This document shows, in pieces, positions 12,356 to 23,104 of a DNA stretch of 64,000 nucleotides. Each line of letters opens with the position of its first letter. Within the stretch, counting starts at the first letter, position 1. The notes beneath the pieces were generated by a model that was given only the letters and a program-made list of their open reading frames with translations, made no database searches and was not told the DNA's origin. The stretch comes from Chrysoperla carnea (Eukaryota > Arthropoda > Insecta > Neuroptera > Chrysopidae), in the NCBI RefSeq assembly GCF_905475395.1, contig NC_058341.1:72413597-72477596 (forward strand). The letters are read 5' to 3'. The translations under genes and the position numbers were made by a program.

Positions 12356-13645
12356 TGTAATAGTACAATCAAATTAAATAGAATATCATGGTAATAAAGA
12401 AAAAATTATTGCATTTTTGAAATTTTATTTATTAGTTGTTTATTAGGTTGTAAAAACTTTGTAAAAAAAAAATCGACCACTCAGGGGCGTACCTAACCCC
12501 CTTTTTTGACGGATAGTTGAGTGTTTTAATCAGTTTTTACAAATTTAAAGAACACTAACATCCTATAAAAAAAATTTAATTAAAAGTTCTAGTTGAAGTA
12601 TTTGTGCACATTTTCGTATATTCTTGGACTTTCCAGCTTCAAAATTGACTGAGATATGCCAAGTTTAAACTGGAATTTTTTTGCTCATTCAATCAAATGG
12701 AAAATTATTTATCTTGTAAACCGTTGGAAATAGAACAAAAGTTTAAATGTAAAAGTTATTCTTTATAAAAAAATTAACAACTTTTATTTGAAGCATTCTT
12801 TCGTAAACATCACTGTAAGGGCGCAACTCAAAAAAGAAATCTATGGTGTCCATTTTCACCAAAACTATAAAAAAAATGTTTTTTTTCAGGTTAACTTCAA
12901 CTAGTGGTTTTGTGAAAAATTCTATAAATTTTTGAAAATATTTTCGATAATTTTTTGCTTGCTCAATCAATTGAAAAAATCTATCTTGTAAGCCGTGGGA
13001 CATTCCTTTTTACTCGTGAGGTCGTCTCCAAAATACTTTCAAAATTTCGAAATTTGTGCAAGTATTTTCTAGAAATTTTTTTTTGTCCTTCTAAAATGTT
13101 TCACAAAATCGCTATTTGAAATTAGACTGAAAAAAATCAACACACCTTTTTTATAGTTTTGGAGGAAATGGACTCGAAAGTTTTCCTAAATTGCGCCTTC
13201 ACGGGTAAACATTGGTGTTTAGGAAAGAATGCTTCAAATTAAAATTGTTAATTTTTTTTATAAGGAATAACTTTTACATTTAAACTTTTGTTCTATCTGT
13301 AACGGTTTACCAGATGGATACTTTTTCATTTGATTGAATGAGAAAAAAATTCCCTTTTAAAATTGGCATATTATCTCGGTCAATTTTGAAGCCGAAAAAT
13401 AAACGAAAATGTCCACAAATATTTCAGCTAGAAATTTTTTTATTTGTGAATAGTTTTTTTGTAATTTGTAAAAATGATTAAAACCCTAACTACCCCCCCC
13501 CCCCTCAAAAAAAAGCAGTTGAGATAGGCTTCTGTGAGATCAACTTTTTTTTCATAAAGTGTTTATAACCTAATAAACAACCGTGGCAAATATCAATGCA
13601 TTAATTTTTTCATTTTAGATATTTAGTTTAATTGTACTATTAATG
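12356..13645. repeat. Foldback element, family FB-A
   Basis: The ends read TAATAGTACAATCAAATTAAATA on the left (about 12356-12378, given here only as a landmark) and nearly its complement on the right (about 13625-13645). Just inside each end is the family motif TTGTTTATTAGGTTGTAAA or its complement. Next come a CCCC-rich patch (about 12500 and 13490), the CTTCAAAATTGACTGAGATA segment, and TTGTAAACCGTTGGAAATAG. The centre lies near 13000. No transposase was found; the element is non-autonomous. Confidence 0.7.
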
Positions 13646-13985
13646 TTTTATTTTGCTGAACATGGATATTGAAAATTAAATATCATATTTACGTATTTTT
13701 AATTTATTATCAACTGTTCAATTTCTTTTAATTACTTTATTAATGTGCTATTGTAATTATTAAGCTAATTATTACGTCAAAATAAAATAAAACATGTTCA
13801 TCACTTCATCAGTATAGGTAAAATATACAGGGGTTCCATTTTATCTGCCCATTCGAATATCTAAGATTGACATTAAATAAATCGTACAAAAGTACATTTC
13901 TATTTAGGTAATGATTAGTCACGTGCATTTAATTAAAAAAAAAAGTGAATACTTTAAGTACGTCAGACTATACAGAATTTATTTC
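13646..13985. other. Short unassigned spacer
   Basis: AT-rich DNA between two foldback elements; nothing recognised. Confidence 0.4.
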
Positions 13986-14773
13986 TGCACTAAATTACAG
14001 GAGTTATTTTTTTATTTAAATAGGTTTAAAATCACGTACTGAATGTAAATACACAAAATCCTAACAAATTTGGAGGGGGGATGTACCGCCATTTTAAGAA
14101 AAACCGTTACGGCCTATACCACCATGACCGCGCACTTTAACCTTTTAGTAGATAATTAAATTTTCTATCTTTATCGACAATTTTTTTTTTTAATCTTAAA
14201 AAAAAATTTTAAGGGATGGTTGCTGCTTTTGCAGGTAATTATTTATTGCTAATTATATCACAAACATTAACATTTTTAATATATTTATTTTCTTATCATT
14301 ACACTATGTGTACTTCTTTTTTATGTATCTTGCACCCACTTGCACATTAAACGCGTTAAAACTTCATAAATATTATTTTTAGAAAAAAGAGTTTAAAGTA
14401 AAAGTTTATTGAAATTTGTAGATTTAAAAATTATGTTATTATCATTTCCTGTTTAAACAAATATTAGAGATTAAGAAACAAATTAAGAGATATCGATCAA
14501 ATAGTCAATAGTCATGTATAAGTCATAAACAGTTAGTGATACAAAAAAAAAAAATTGTTTTACAAAAAATAAGTAGGTAACTTAATTATCTACAATAAAT
14601 GTATCTGCCATTTTTGGTCTAAAGTGCACGGCTATGGAGATATAGCCTAAAACGGTTTTTCTTAAAATGGAGGCACTTCCCTCGCCTATTTTTGTAAGGA
14701 TTTTGTACATTTACATTCATTTTGTGATACTGAACCAATTTAAATAAAAAAATAAGTCATGTTATTTAGTGCA
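13986..14773. repeat. Foldback element, family FB-B
   Basis: The left end TGCACTAAATTACAGGAG and the right end ...TTATTTAGTGCA are inverted. Moving inward, both arms carry ATCACGTACTGAATGTAAAT-like sequence, ACAAAATCCTTACAAA-like sequence, a CCATTTTAAG/CTTAAAATGG block and GTGCACTTTAGACC-like sequence. The same family is at 34247-34997, with a half copy to 35443. Outside the right end, 14774-14805 is also shared with 34210-34246, so the original element may extend about 35 bp further. Non-coding. Confidence 0.7.
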
Positions 14774-15715
14774 TTAAGGACAAGAGTAACTAGCTTCTAT
14801 ATAACTTGTATTAAAGATTCTCTATATCTTTTACAGGATTAAAGTAGTTTGCCCGTCACATAAATAGTCAAGTTAGCAACTAATTTATTTTCATAGATTT
14901 TAAATCTAAGTTATGAATATAATTAATGTTATGAATAAAAATAATTTGTATCACGTAAATGTTTTTAATGCTTTAAAAATATCATAAAAGATAAAATTTA
15001 TACGTCAGGTTGACTAGTTTTTGACGTTTAAACGCCAAAACCAAAGTTTCTTTTATGTTTTCTTTTTGGTAAGCGTTTGGTAATGCAATGTTTTTTTTTT
15101 TTGTTTTTTTTTGTTTTTTTTTTTTTTTATTAGAATCTGTGATAAATTTTCTTCATGTTTAAAACTTTTTTAAAGCTCAATCACCGATTAATTTTTGTAC
15201 AATTAACATTACTGTGAGTTCTTCCATAAGATACTGTGTTAAAAATCCCGTTTTTGCCCCGTAAGAGGTCCCAAAACCGTGTTTTAGTGATCAAGGGACT
15301 ATCATTTACCGCAATTTTTTTCTCTTTTACATTCACCGTACAAACAGCCGAAACTACTTTATTGGATACCAAGATATTTCTTAGAAATTATAGAAATATT
15401 TTCGATACATATAGTTAAATGTTAATTTATCCATAGAACAGTTTTAACTTACAAACAAAAATCCCAATTGGGAAACATATATATGTATATTTTTTTTTTT
15501 TTTGTAAGTGAAAATTGTACCATGAATAAATTTACAATTCAATTGGGTATTTTCATGATTTTGCAATCAATTGATAGCAACATTTTATTATTTTTTAAAA
15601 TTTTTAATAATTTTCGGAAACAAAATTTTTCTTTTTTATTTATAAATATTAAAACTATTCAATAATTTAAAAAATTGCTAAAATTTAAACGAATAGGTAG
15701 CTCCACCTATGTGGG
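14774..15715. other. Non-coding stretch with T-rich tracts
   Basis: A long T-tract with G interruptions lies at about 15090-15129. The two overlapping short frames around 15181-15418 on opposite strands have no known domain. No gene is supported. Confidence 0.45.
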
Positions 15716-16104
15716 CTTACGTAGATTTCGAAATTTCGCATGTAAATCAATACTATTTAACGATAGATACAATATGGACTAGGTGTGCTAAGGTTTATAG
15801 TGGCAGAAATATTTTTTATATTTATTAATATAAAAAATATTTCTGCCTGAAATTAATTTGAGACCATTTTATTGATTTGTAAGAGAAAGGTTTGTCGAAA
15901 TTACTTTTTTTTGTTAGTTTTGAGTTCTGCTTTTGAAATATCTCGGTGTGACAGCTCAAAACTTGACCAAAATATCTATCACACCATAAAAATTTAAAAA
16001 AAAAAAAATCCAGAAATATTTAAAACCTGGCACACGTAGTCCATATTGTATCTATTGTAAAATAGTATTGATTCATATGCGAAATTGTGAAATCCGTGTA
16101 AGTG
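15716..16104. repeat. Small inverted-repeat element with internal perfect hairpin
   Basis: The arms at about 15716-15792 and 16028-16104 pair in reverse complement: TCAATACTATTT, GATAGATACAATATGGACTA and a GTGTGC/GCACAC end. Inside lies a perfect 20-bp stem with a 6-nt loop at 15802-15847, starting GGCAGAAATATTTTTTATAT. No coding sequence. It probably belongs to the miniature inverted-repeat class. Confidence 0.72.
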
Positions 16105-17157
16105 CAGTTTTACTGTCACGGGCTCCGATGAATGAATAAGTAATAATAATTAGTGATGTGCCGAATATTCGCATATTTTTAACATTTGCAATCGCAATAT
16201 TCTATATATTGGTCAAAATCCCATCTTTCTAGCATGTATAGAACAGAAAAACGTTACTTTGGGTGATTTTTCCAAATTTCCCAGGGGGGTTGCATTGAAA
16301 AAGATGAATTTCGAAGTTTCCCCTAGGTTTCAAGCAATTCTGCGTCAAAAGCCAGAAACCGCATCTTTCTAGCATGTCTAGAAGTGCTGCAGAATTTGTA
16401 TCGGTAAGTGAGTCAGTCAATTTAAGTTGTGGCTATATAGTATCTATTGTAGACGAATCTTTCTAGCAATTTAGTTGCGGCATGGACAAAAATGTTGTTT
16501 CGCGTCAAATAATAAAACTCTTTTTTTTTTTCGGAAAATTCAATGATGTAATTATGTTTTTATAATTGTAATTTGCCAACAATTATTAACAAATTAATTG
16601 TGCATTTTCGAACGTGTTCTTAAATCATTGGTATATGGCATCTTCATTTTTTAAAAACAAAACATAAAAGGAGCACTGAAAGAACCTTGTACGATGATTT
16701 TCTGAAGTACATTTTTTATTTTAAGGAAAAATGGAATATCTCAAAAAATACTCGATGGTTTTACTTGTGATTATTAAGGACACAAACAGATATTTTTTCT
16801 TAATTATCCTTTAAATTGGACTATGTTTTGGGAAATGAGGCTAAAAAACAAAAAAGACGATTCATCATTTTCTCGGAAATTGTGAGGTTATGTTAAAAAT
16901 GACTTGTATAAAAGTTCCAGGTTTTGGCGACCAGTTGGTATATTAATTATATGTATCGAAAAAATATTTCTATAATTTTCCAAGAAACATCTAGGTATCT
17001 ATTAATCCTTTAAAAGAGCAAAAGAATGTTAATGTATAAATTTTTTTTTATTTAAAAAGAAATTTAGGCAGAGCGCATAGTACGTGACTAACCATTACCT
17101 AATTAGTCTATTACAATAAAAATTTTGTTTCTAGTCCTAATTTAATAAATTTTTAAC
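16105..17157. other. Non-coding stretch with a short recurrent motif
   Basis: The motif ATCTTTCTAGCA recurs near 16223, 16361 and 16458, twice followed by TGTNTAGAA. It spans about 240 bp and contains an antisense open frame without known domains. The rest is AT-rich and unassigned. Confidence 0.45.
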
Positions 17158-17758
17158 AGGTAGCGACTAAGTGGAAGTGTGAGTTTGGGGTATACGTAAC
17201 ATAGTAAACAACAATTAAACTCGAGACCTTTGGAAATTACGAAATGGGGGTTCATTTTAGGGGCTAAAAACTAAGCGGTTGAATGAAAAGTAAACCATAC
17301 ACATAGATTTTTTAACCAGTTTAAAGTAGACATTTCAACGGTTAAAATAAGCCCGAGCAGAATATAAAAAACGAAAAAAACATCAAGACTGTTTGTCGTT
17401 GAAAAATGAGAAATTTTAACAGAAAATTTGGAAAATCTCTAAGAAAAAATTTTTTTCGGTTTCATTAAAATTCGGAATTTTTTTGTAGTTAAAGAAAAAC
17501 ACTTTCACTAAGGTTCATGAAAATTAAATTTATTTTTTGACCGAGAAAAAAATACGAAAAAAACAGTTTTTCGTGATTTTCTCATGGAATTTGAGGTTAT
17601 GTTGAAAAAAGTCCATTAAAAAAGTTTTGAAATTATTTATTATCAAGAACTTTGAAGAAAATGAACCCCCATTTCGTAATTTCCAAAGATCTCGAGTTTA
17701 ATTGTTGTTTACTATGTTACTTATACCCCAAACTCACATTTCCACTTAGTCGCTACCT
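17158..17758. repeat. Miniature inverted-repeat element, about 600 bp
   Basis: Terminal inverted repeats of about 105 bp (17158-17263 and 17655-17758) start AGGTAGCGACTAAGTGGAA. They share GTGAGTTTGGGGTA, AACAACAATTAAACTCGAG and GGAAATTACGAAATGGGGGT. The interior is AT-rich and non-coding. No clear target duplication was found, so the superfamily is not assigned. Confidence 0.8.
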
Positions 17759-18546
17759 CTTATAAATTTTATTGCTCTCAAAACCTAATTAGATTAGGCT
17801 AAATAGAAATTATGTACTTTTGTAATGCATTTTTTTTTTTTTTAATTGTGAGAATTTAGGGCATTTCGAGTGGAATACCGTATATTATAAAAATTTATAT
17901 TGCACTATATATTTACCTGGGAGGAGAACTGTTACTTGGAATATTTTATCGCATTTTTTTTTTTAATTACATAAATATTTTATTTTATTTTCTTGTTACA
18001 CTATACTTCAGTGAAAGTTAAAAAGCCAAAAAGCTATCTACACTTTCCAATGCTTATTTTTGATACAAAACTTCCCTACAACGATAAAACTAACTATGAA
18101 TAAAATTTGGAGGGTTGGAAAAATCTAGAAATTGGGTAGGTGACTGATATCGAATTTGCCACATAACCGCTTAAAATGGAAAACTTGATGGACTTGATAC
18201 CTGTTAGAATAATTTTTTAAAGTTAAAAAGCATTTAAATATTATTGTCCGCCTGTTTTTTACAAAAGAGAATTTATATATAATCTCAACAATTACATCAC
18301 TTTTAAAGTATCTTCTTTGTTAAATTAGGTGTTTCAAACGTTCATTTTTTATTACTTCTAAAAATTTTCAAAAACAAACTTCACTTTCCTGTTCATGTAG
18401 TGACAATTTTTCACCTAAAGTGATAACAAAAATTTAGTCATCATTTCCATTCCAGTATGAAATTTCTGGTTTAAATTAAAACAATAATTTCGATGATAAC
18501 ATGCATTTAATCGAAGAAATAAAATCGAAATAAACAAAAAATGTTT
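17759..18546. other. Non-coding stretch, nothing recognised
   Basis: AT-rich DNA without a supported exon, tandem array or RNA gene. Confidence 0.45.
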
Positions 18547-18797
18547 TTAAATCAAAAAACCGGACTGAGTAAAGAGTAAACCAAATTTCATAAAAAATTA
18601 ACTGAAAAGAAAAAAACAAGTCCAACAGTTAACATAGCGAGTGTAACAATCGGGACCCATTATTAGAAGGATTTGACCCGGTATAGACTTTAATGGGTCC
18701 CGACTGTCGCTATGTAAACTGTTGGACATGTTTTTTTCTTTTCAGTTCATTTTTATGAAGTTTGGTTTACTCAGTCGGGTTTTTTTATTTTTAAAAT
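18547..18797. repeat. Hairpin element with ~110-bp arms
   Basis: The left arm (about 18547-18660) and right arm (about 18692-18797) are inverted copies. Landmarks are CCNGACTGAGTAAA, ACTGAAAAGAAAAAAACA, GTCCAACAGTTNACATAGCG and CGGGACCCATT. A diverged single arm of the same element lies at about 42800-42870, again beside the ~155-bp unit that follows here. The two therefore form a composite repeat. Confidence 0.8.
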
Positions 18798-18834
18798 TTA
18801 TTTTTTTATTTTACATTTTAGTTGTAATTATAAA

Positions 18835-19446
18835 GCGTCTGGTGGTCGCCACATTGAATTTTGACGGCCATATTATCAGTAGCACTCCCAAGGTTAAGAC
18901 TAATCGATTGATGTCTGAATCATCAAAATCGGCCCAAGCGGTTGGTCTGTAGTGAGACATATAGAAACACACATGTTCACAATATGGCGTCTGGTGGTCG
19001 CCACATTGAATTTTCATTACTGTCGTATCTTCAATAGCACCCGCAAGGTTAAGATAAATCGATTGACGTCAGAATCATCTAAATCGGACCATGCGTGTAA
19101 TTTCGATTGCGCCACATAGGAACAGACATACATTCTTTTCACAATATGACGTCTGGTGGACACCATATGGACTTTTCATGACTGTCATATCTCCAGTAGC
19201 ACTCACAAAGTTGAAACAAATCGATTAACGTCAAATTATCAAAATCGGACCACGTGTTTATTCTCTAGTGGGCCACATAGGAATACACATTTTGACAATA
19301 TGGCTTCTGGTGGTCGCCACATTGAATTTTCATGACTGCCATATCTTCTGTAGCACTCCCAAGGTTAAGACAAATCGATTGACGTCTGAATCATCAAAAT
19401 CAGCCCACGCGTTTGGTCTCTAGTGAGCCAGATAGGAGCACACATA
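18835..19446 (+). repeat. Tandem array, four units of about 152-162 bp
   Basis: Units begin near 18835, 18987, 19149 and 19303. Each starts GCGTCTGGTGGTCGCCACAT or a close variant, then has CTCCCAAGGTTAAGACAAAT, TCGATTGACGTCTGAATCAT and CACATAGGAACACAC. A diverged unit elsewhere was split by the Copia-1 insertion (about 38020-38065 plus 42581-42665, minus orientation). Non-coding. Confidence 0.88.
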
Positions 19447-20080
19447 TATGGCTGATAAACACATTACCACTCCTTTGCGTTGCTCAGTCAGGTAAAAACA
19501 GTCTTCTAAGGAAGAGTCTCTCGTCAGTTGTCAGTCCGAGTGTAGGTACTCAACAAAATCATCTTTGATTGAAAAAACTATTATATTTGAAAAAAAATGC
19601 AGATTTTCGCCAAAAAATCGTTATTTACGAAAATTATTGTTTTCGGTGAGTTTTCTCACCGTTTTCGCTTTTTGACTTTTGACATTTTTTTACCTTGCCA
19701 CACCATTTTCGATTAAAAACCGTAAAAAAAGATTTTACGCGTAGAAACAATTTTAAAATCTCTAGCATAGCTTTACTAGATGCCCAAACAAATTTGTGAA
19801 GAAAAAAACCTCTATCAATAACTGGATAAAAAAAAAAATAATTTCACAACCGATTTTTTGACCGATATTTCGACTGTAACCGATCAATTAATCAAGCGGG
19901 CAATATCGGCACATATTCAGGCAACTTTTGAAGAAAATTTTAATCACACAATCGTTTAGAAAAAAGCCCGCGTATATGAGCTATTGGAATTTAAAGAAAA
20001 ACGGCTTTTTATGAATAAAGGCGATTTTTGCCCAAACTGGCCAATAAGTATTTTTAAAATTTACAAACACGTTCTTCTTG
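19447..20080. other. Non-coding stretch, nothing recognised
   Basis: AT-rich DNA without a supported gene. A GTGAGTTTTCTCACCG micro-palindrome lies near 19636. Confidence 0.4.
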
Positions 20081-21230
20081 TACTGGAATAAAACTAAGCA
20101 AAAAAAGGCTGTTATATGGATTAAAATGGTTCGGGCAGCGAAACTTTGGGGTTTTTCTTTTCACATCAAAATAAGTATTTTTTGAAATTTTTCACTTTCG
20201 AGGAGTGGTGCAACAGGTCTAACCAACAAAATGGCGTCAAAAATGGAATTTTTTTCAGAAATTTTATCATTTTTATTTTATATTCGCAAGAGGAGACATC
20301 GGTGTATCCAAATTTAGGAGGTTTGTAGTCAATGTTAAGAACTACTCCTCATATTTGGGGGGGGGGGTTCGTCCCTTCTCCCCTTACAGTTATATATATA
20401 TATATGTATACATACATGTGGTAAAACAGTTCATTTGACTGTAGCTTGAAAAATATTTGATTGATTTTAATGAAACTAATATCAATAGTAGGTTTTAGTA
20501 CTTACCACTTTCGGTTAAAATTTTAGCGAAATCCGTTAAATAGTTCGGCCAAAATTTCCAATTTAGTGAATTATTTAAAATGGCTGCCATTTTATGCCAT
20601 TTTGTCCTACGGGGTTAAATTAAAATTAAAATAATATTAATAATATTAATATTAAAATTTTTTAAATTGTAGTATTCTTTAATATCTTACGATTTTATAA
20701 TAACTTGCTTACCCGTAAAATGACTCCTTGATCCATATTTTTGCGAAAAACGGAAAATTTAACACTTTCTGGAAATAATTGTTTTGGGGGTGTTTGGACT
20801 GGCTTTCCCCGCGCTATTAGGGGAAAGGGGTGTATGGAATAAATGTATTTTAAAAGATTTTAAAAAGAGGTCAAAATAGTTTTAAATGGTAAAGTAACCC
20901 AAAACTTTAGATGTGTTTATTAATATAGCCCTTTTTACAGCATCCACCCCTCCCCCTCCCGCTTTCATATTTTTTGCAAATTCAGAATTTTTATGACGTA
21001 TAAAGGGGTTTTTGGGGTCGCTGATCTCGAATTTTGCATAAGATTATTAAAAAAAAAAATGGTAATATTTTAGGTAGTGTACTTATTTGGGCCAAAAAAT
21101 TCGAGATCAGCGACCCGAAAACCCCTTTATACGTCATAAAAATTCTTAATTTGAAAAAAATATGAAAGCGGGAGAGGGAGGGGTGGATGTTTTGAAAAGG
21201 GTTATATTAATAAGAACATCAAAGTTTTTA
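20081..21230 (+). repeat. Foldback family FB-C, copy A (plus orientation)
   Basis: The part from 20081 to about 20560 starts TACTGGAATAAAACTAAGC and matches, in reverse complement, 31219 down to about 30730. The following part (about 20690-21000) and its inverted partner (about 21080-21210) share CCCCTTTATACGTCATAAAA, GAAAGCGGGAGNGGGAGGG and TCGNNGATCTCGAATTT. A G-tract at about 20359-20368 and an AT microsatellite (about 20392-20410) lie within it. The second half is shorter than in copy B at 29890-31219. No coding sequence. Confidence 0.75.
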
Positions 21231-21976
21231 TTTTGTTTTGGGTTTGGTTCGAAAAATGTAAAGTGATCAATAATGCATTCGATAGTAATGAGTGTTAAAA
21301 TATTAATAAAATCGTAAATTTTTTCTTTTGGTTCGAACTTTTATTCTTAAACATATACATAATTAACATTTTCGTTCAATGAAACTATTTGCCATTATAA
21401 ATTACCTTTATAGATTAATCAACATCGTTATTTATGTATAGTAACGAACTTTTGAATTATTATATATTATAAATATTATATATCAAAATCAAAACTTAAC
21501 AATTTTCAAAAAAAAAAATTGCTGTATCTCCGTTTTCTGTAATAGTTTCCCACTTTTGAACGCAAGGTTTAAAAACTTCATAACCCAAAGTTATCAAAAA
21601 TCAATATCAGTATTTGGGATTTATATTTTCGGATCTATTTTTCCCGGTCTATTTTTTTTTTCGCTATTTTATCCGTCGCTATTTTTTCCGGGTCTAATTT
21701 TTCCGTCGCTTTTTTATCGTCGTTTCTTTTGCGTGTCTATTTTTTCCAAGTCTATTTTTTCTGGTCTATTTTTTTATTCGCTATTTTTTCTGTCGCTTTT
21801 TTCCGAGTCTAATTTTTCCGGCGCTATGTTTATCGTCGTTTTTTTGTGTGTTTATTTTTTCCAAGTCTATTTTTCCCGTCGCTATTTTTCCGATTACGGT
21901 GCTGAATGTTTACTGGCTAAACAACAAATATATATCTAATAATAATTAATATATCTAAGTACAGTTTTATACAGTT
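21231..21976. repeat. Non-coding stretch with a degenerate minisatellite
   Basis: About 21612-21895 is built from loose repeats of YCTATTTTTTCCG and CGTCGCTATTTTT. The 127-residue plus-strand frame over it is a low-complexity Phe/Leu/Ser-rich product of the repeat and not a gene. The rest of the stretch is AT-rich and unassigned. Confidence 0.65.
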
Positions 21977-22074
21977 CTCATTTTTAAAGTCCGCAAGATA
22001 CATACACACTTAGGGTTATGTAAAGTCCCTTTAAATAAAATTGCTGAATTCCGAAAATGTTCATTATATATATA
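21977..22074. repeat. Left half of the palindrome split by the Helitron
   Basis: These 98 bases are, by eye, an exact reverse complement of 27617-27714. The outer end reads CTCATTTTTAAAGTCCGC and the inner end reads TTCATTATATATATA, where the Helitron begins. Outside the arms similarity continues for about 10 bp after a 4-bp indel (TATACAGTT). A third, direct copy of the outer-end motif (TTTTAAGTCCGCAAG) is at 27801-27815. Confidence 0.92.
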
Positions 22075-22280
22075 TCTATATATATATATAATAAAACTAA
22101 GTCGATAAAATGTGCGGGCCGATAAAACTTAAAAAGGAGTCCCGACACGATAAAGGGACTTATGTGGTGTGATAGCCCTTTATCCCTCCTCGAACAAGAA
22201 AGTTCCCGTTTTAATCTAAAGGGCATGTTTTTAAAGATATAAGGGACTTTCCGACCCTTCAACTTGGAAATTAAGTGCAT

Positions 22281-22384
22281 TGGCGCCATCTGTTATCGAA
22301 TATTTGAACTTCGTTCAAGACATCCAATAGTCATAGTGTATAGTCTCCATAGTGGCGCCATCTGTTATCGAATATTTGAACTTC
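22281..22384 (+). repeat. Pair of 32-bp direct repeats upstream of the Helitron promoter
   Basis: The sequence from TGGCGCCATCTGTTATCG through GAATATTTGAACTTC occurs at 22281-22312 and again at 22353-22384, separated by 40 bp. It lies immediately upstream of the heat-shock-like elements. It may be a duplicated regulatory module, but no factor was recognised. Confidence 0.85.
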
Positions 22385-22388
22385 ATTA

Positions 22389-22485
22389 GAATACTCTAGA
22401 AGGTGTGAGAGAGAAATTTCTCGAATATTCTAGAGCCTAGCTCTCTGAATATATAAGAGCCCGGTGTCGCTCACCAGAGTTAGTT
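22389..22485 (+). promoter_or_regulatory. Heat-shock-type core promoter inside the Helitron
   Basis: At 22413-22430 four alternating 5-bp heat-shock units are perfect: GAAatTTCtcGAAtaTTC, followed by a near-unit GAG. A second cluster at 22389-22401 reads GAAtaCTCtaGAA, with one mismatch in the centre. A TATA box (TATATAAG, 22450-22457) follows. An initiator-like TTAGTT (22480-22485) lies about 32 bp downstream of it. This is the architecture of insect hsp70-type promoters. The following leader (GAACAGCGAAACGAGCG) is also reminiscent of hsp70 leaders. Capture from a host heat-shock gene is an inference. Confidence 0.75.
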
Positions 22486-22565
22486 TAATTTGAACAGCGA
22501 AACGAGCGATTTCAAAACGAAAAGAAGAGAAGTTATCTGTGAGCCTTTATTTAGAAGTATCACGT

Positions 22566-23104
22566 GTGAGTATTTTTAATAGTGTGTTTAATTAACTCTC
22601 GATTTTGAAACGAAATAGAAAAAAGTTATTTGTGGGTTTTTATCGTGAAATTTCAAATGTGAGTATTTTTAATAGTGTTTAATTAATTCTAATGGTTTTT
22701 TTTCTTTAAATTGTAATTTTCTTAACCTTCAAAAAGTCGCGCGGCGTCGAATTGATGCCTTCTATATACTTTTGGCCGTAAACAAAATATCGCTCGACCG
22801 CTTGAAGGTTAATTAACTCTCGATTTTGAAACGAAATAGAAAAAAGTTATTTGTGGGTTTTTATCGTGAAATTTCAAATGTGAGTATTTTTAATAGTGTT
22901 TAATTAATTCTAATGGTTTTTTTTCTTTAAATTGTAATTTTCTTAACCTTCAAAAAGTCGCGCGGCGTCGAATTGATGCCTTCTATATACTTTTGGCCGT
23001 AAACAAAATATCGCTCGACCGCTTGAAGGTTAAATATATTTTTTTTTGTCTCAACGTACCCCACGTTTCCGTTACAAAATGTTTATTTAATTTATATTTT
23101 ATAG
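22566..23104 (+). other. Putative 5' leader intron of the Helitron transcript
   Basis: A strong 5' splice site GTGAGT at 22566 follows the likely leader. A T-rich stretch ends in TTTATAG at 23104, exactly where the helicase frame opens: the TAG is itself an in-frame stop. Alternative GTGAGT donors lie at 22659 and 22880 inside the two tandem-duplicate copies. The fit between acceptor and frame opening supports splicing, but there is no transcript evidence. Confidence 0.5.
22590..23031 (+). repeat. 221-bp tandem duplication, two near-identical copies
   Basis: The copies run from about 22590 to 22810 and from 22811 to 23031, each starting AATTAACTCTCGATTTTGAA and ending GACCGCTTGAAGGTT. They lie in the putative leader intron. 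Each copy contains a GTGAGT splice-donor-like site and a short inverted repeat, AACCTTCAA near one end and TTGAAGGTT at the other. A slightly different flanking version of the first bases precedes the array. Confidence 0.93.

Noticed and set aside
18835..19446. Regularly spaced repeats suggestive of CRISPR
   Set aside because: Units are ~155 bp contiguous tandem repeats with no short repeat/spacer pattern, and the DNA is eukaryotic.
21556..21939. 127-residue plus-strand open frame, Phe/Leu/Ser-rich, membrane-protein-like
   Set aside because: It is a translation of the degenerate CTATTTTTTCC minisatellite; no homology and no gene signals.
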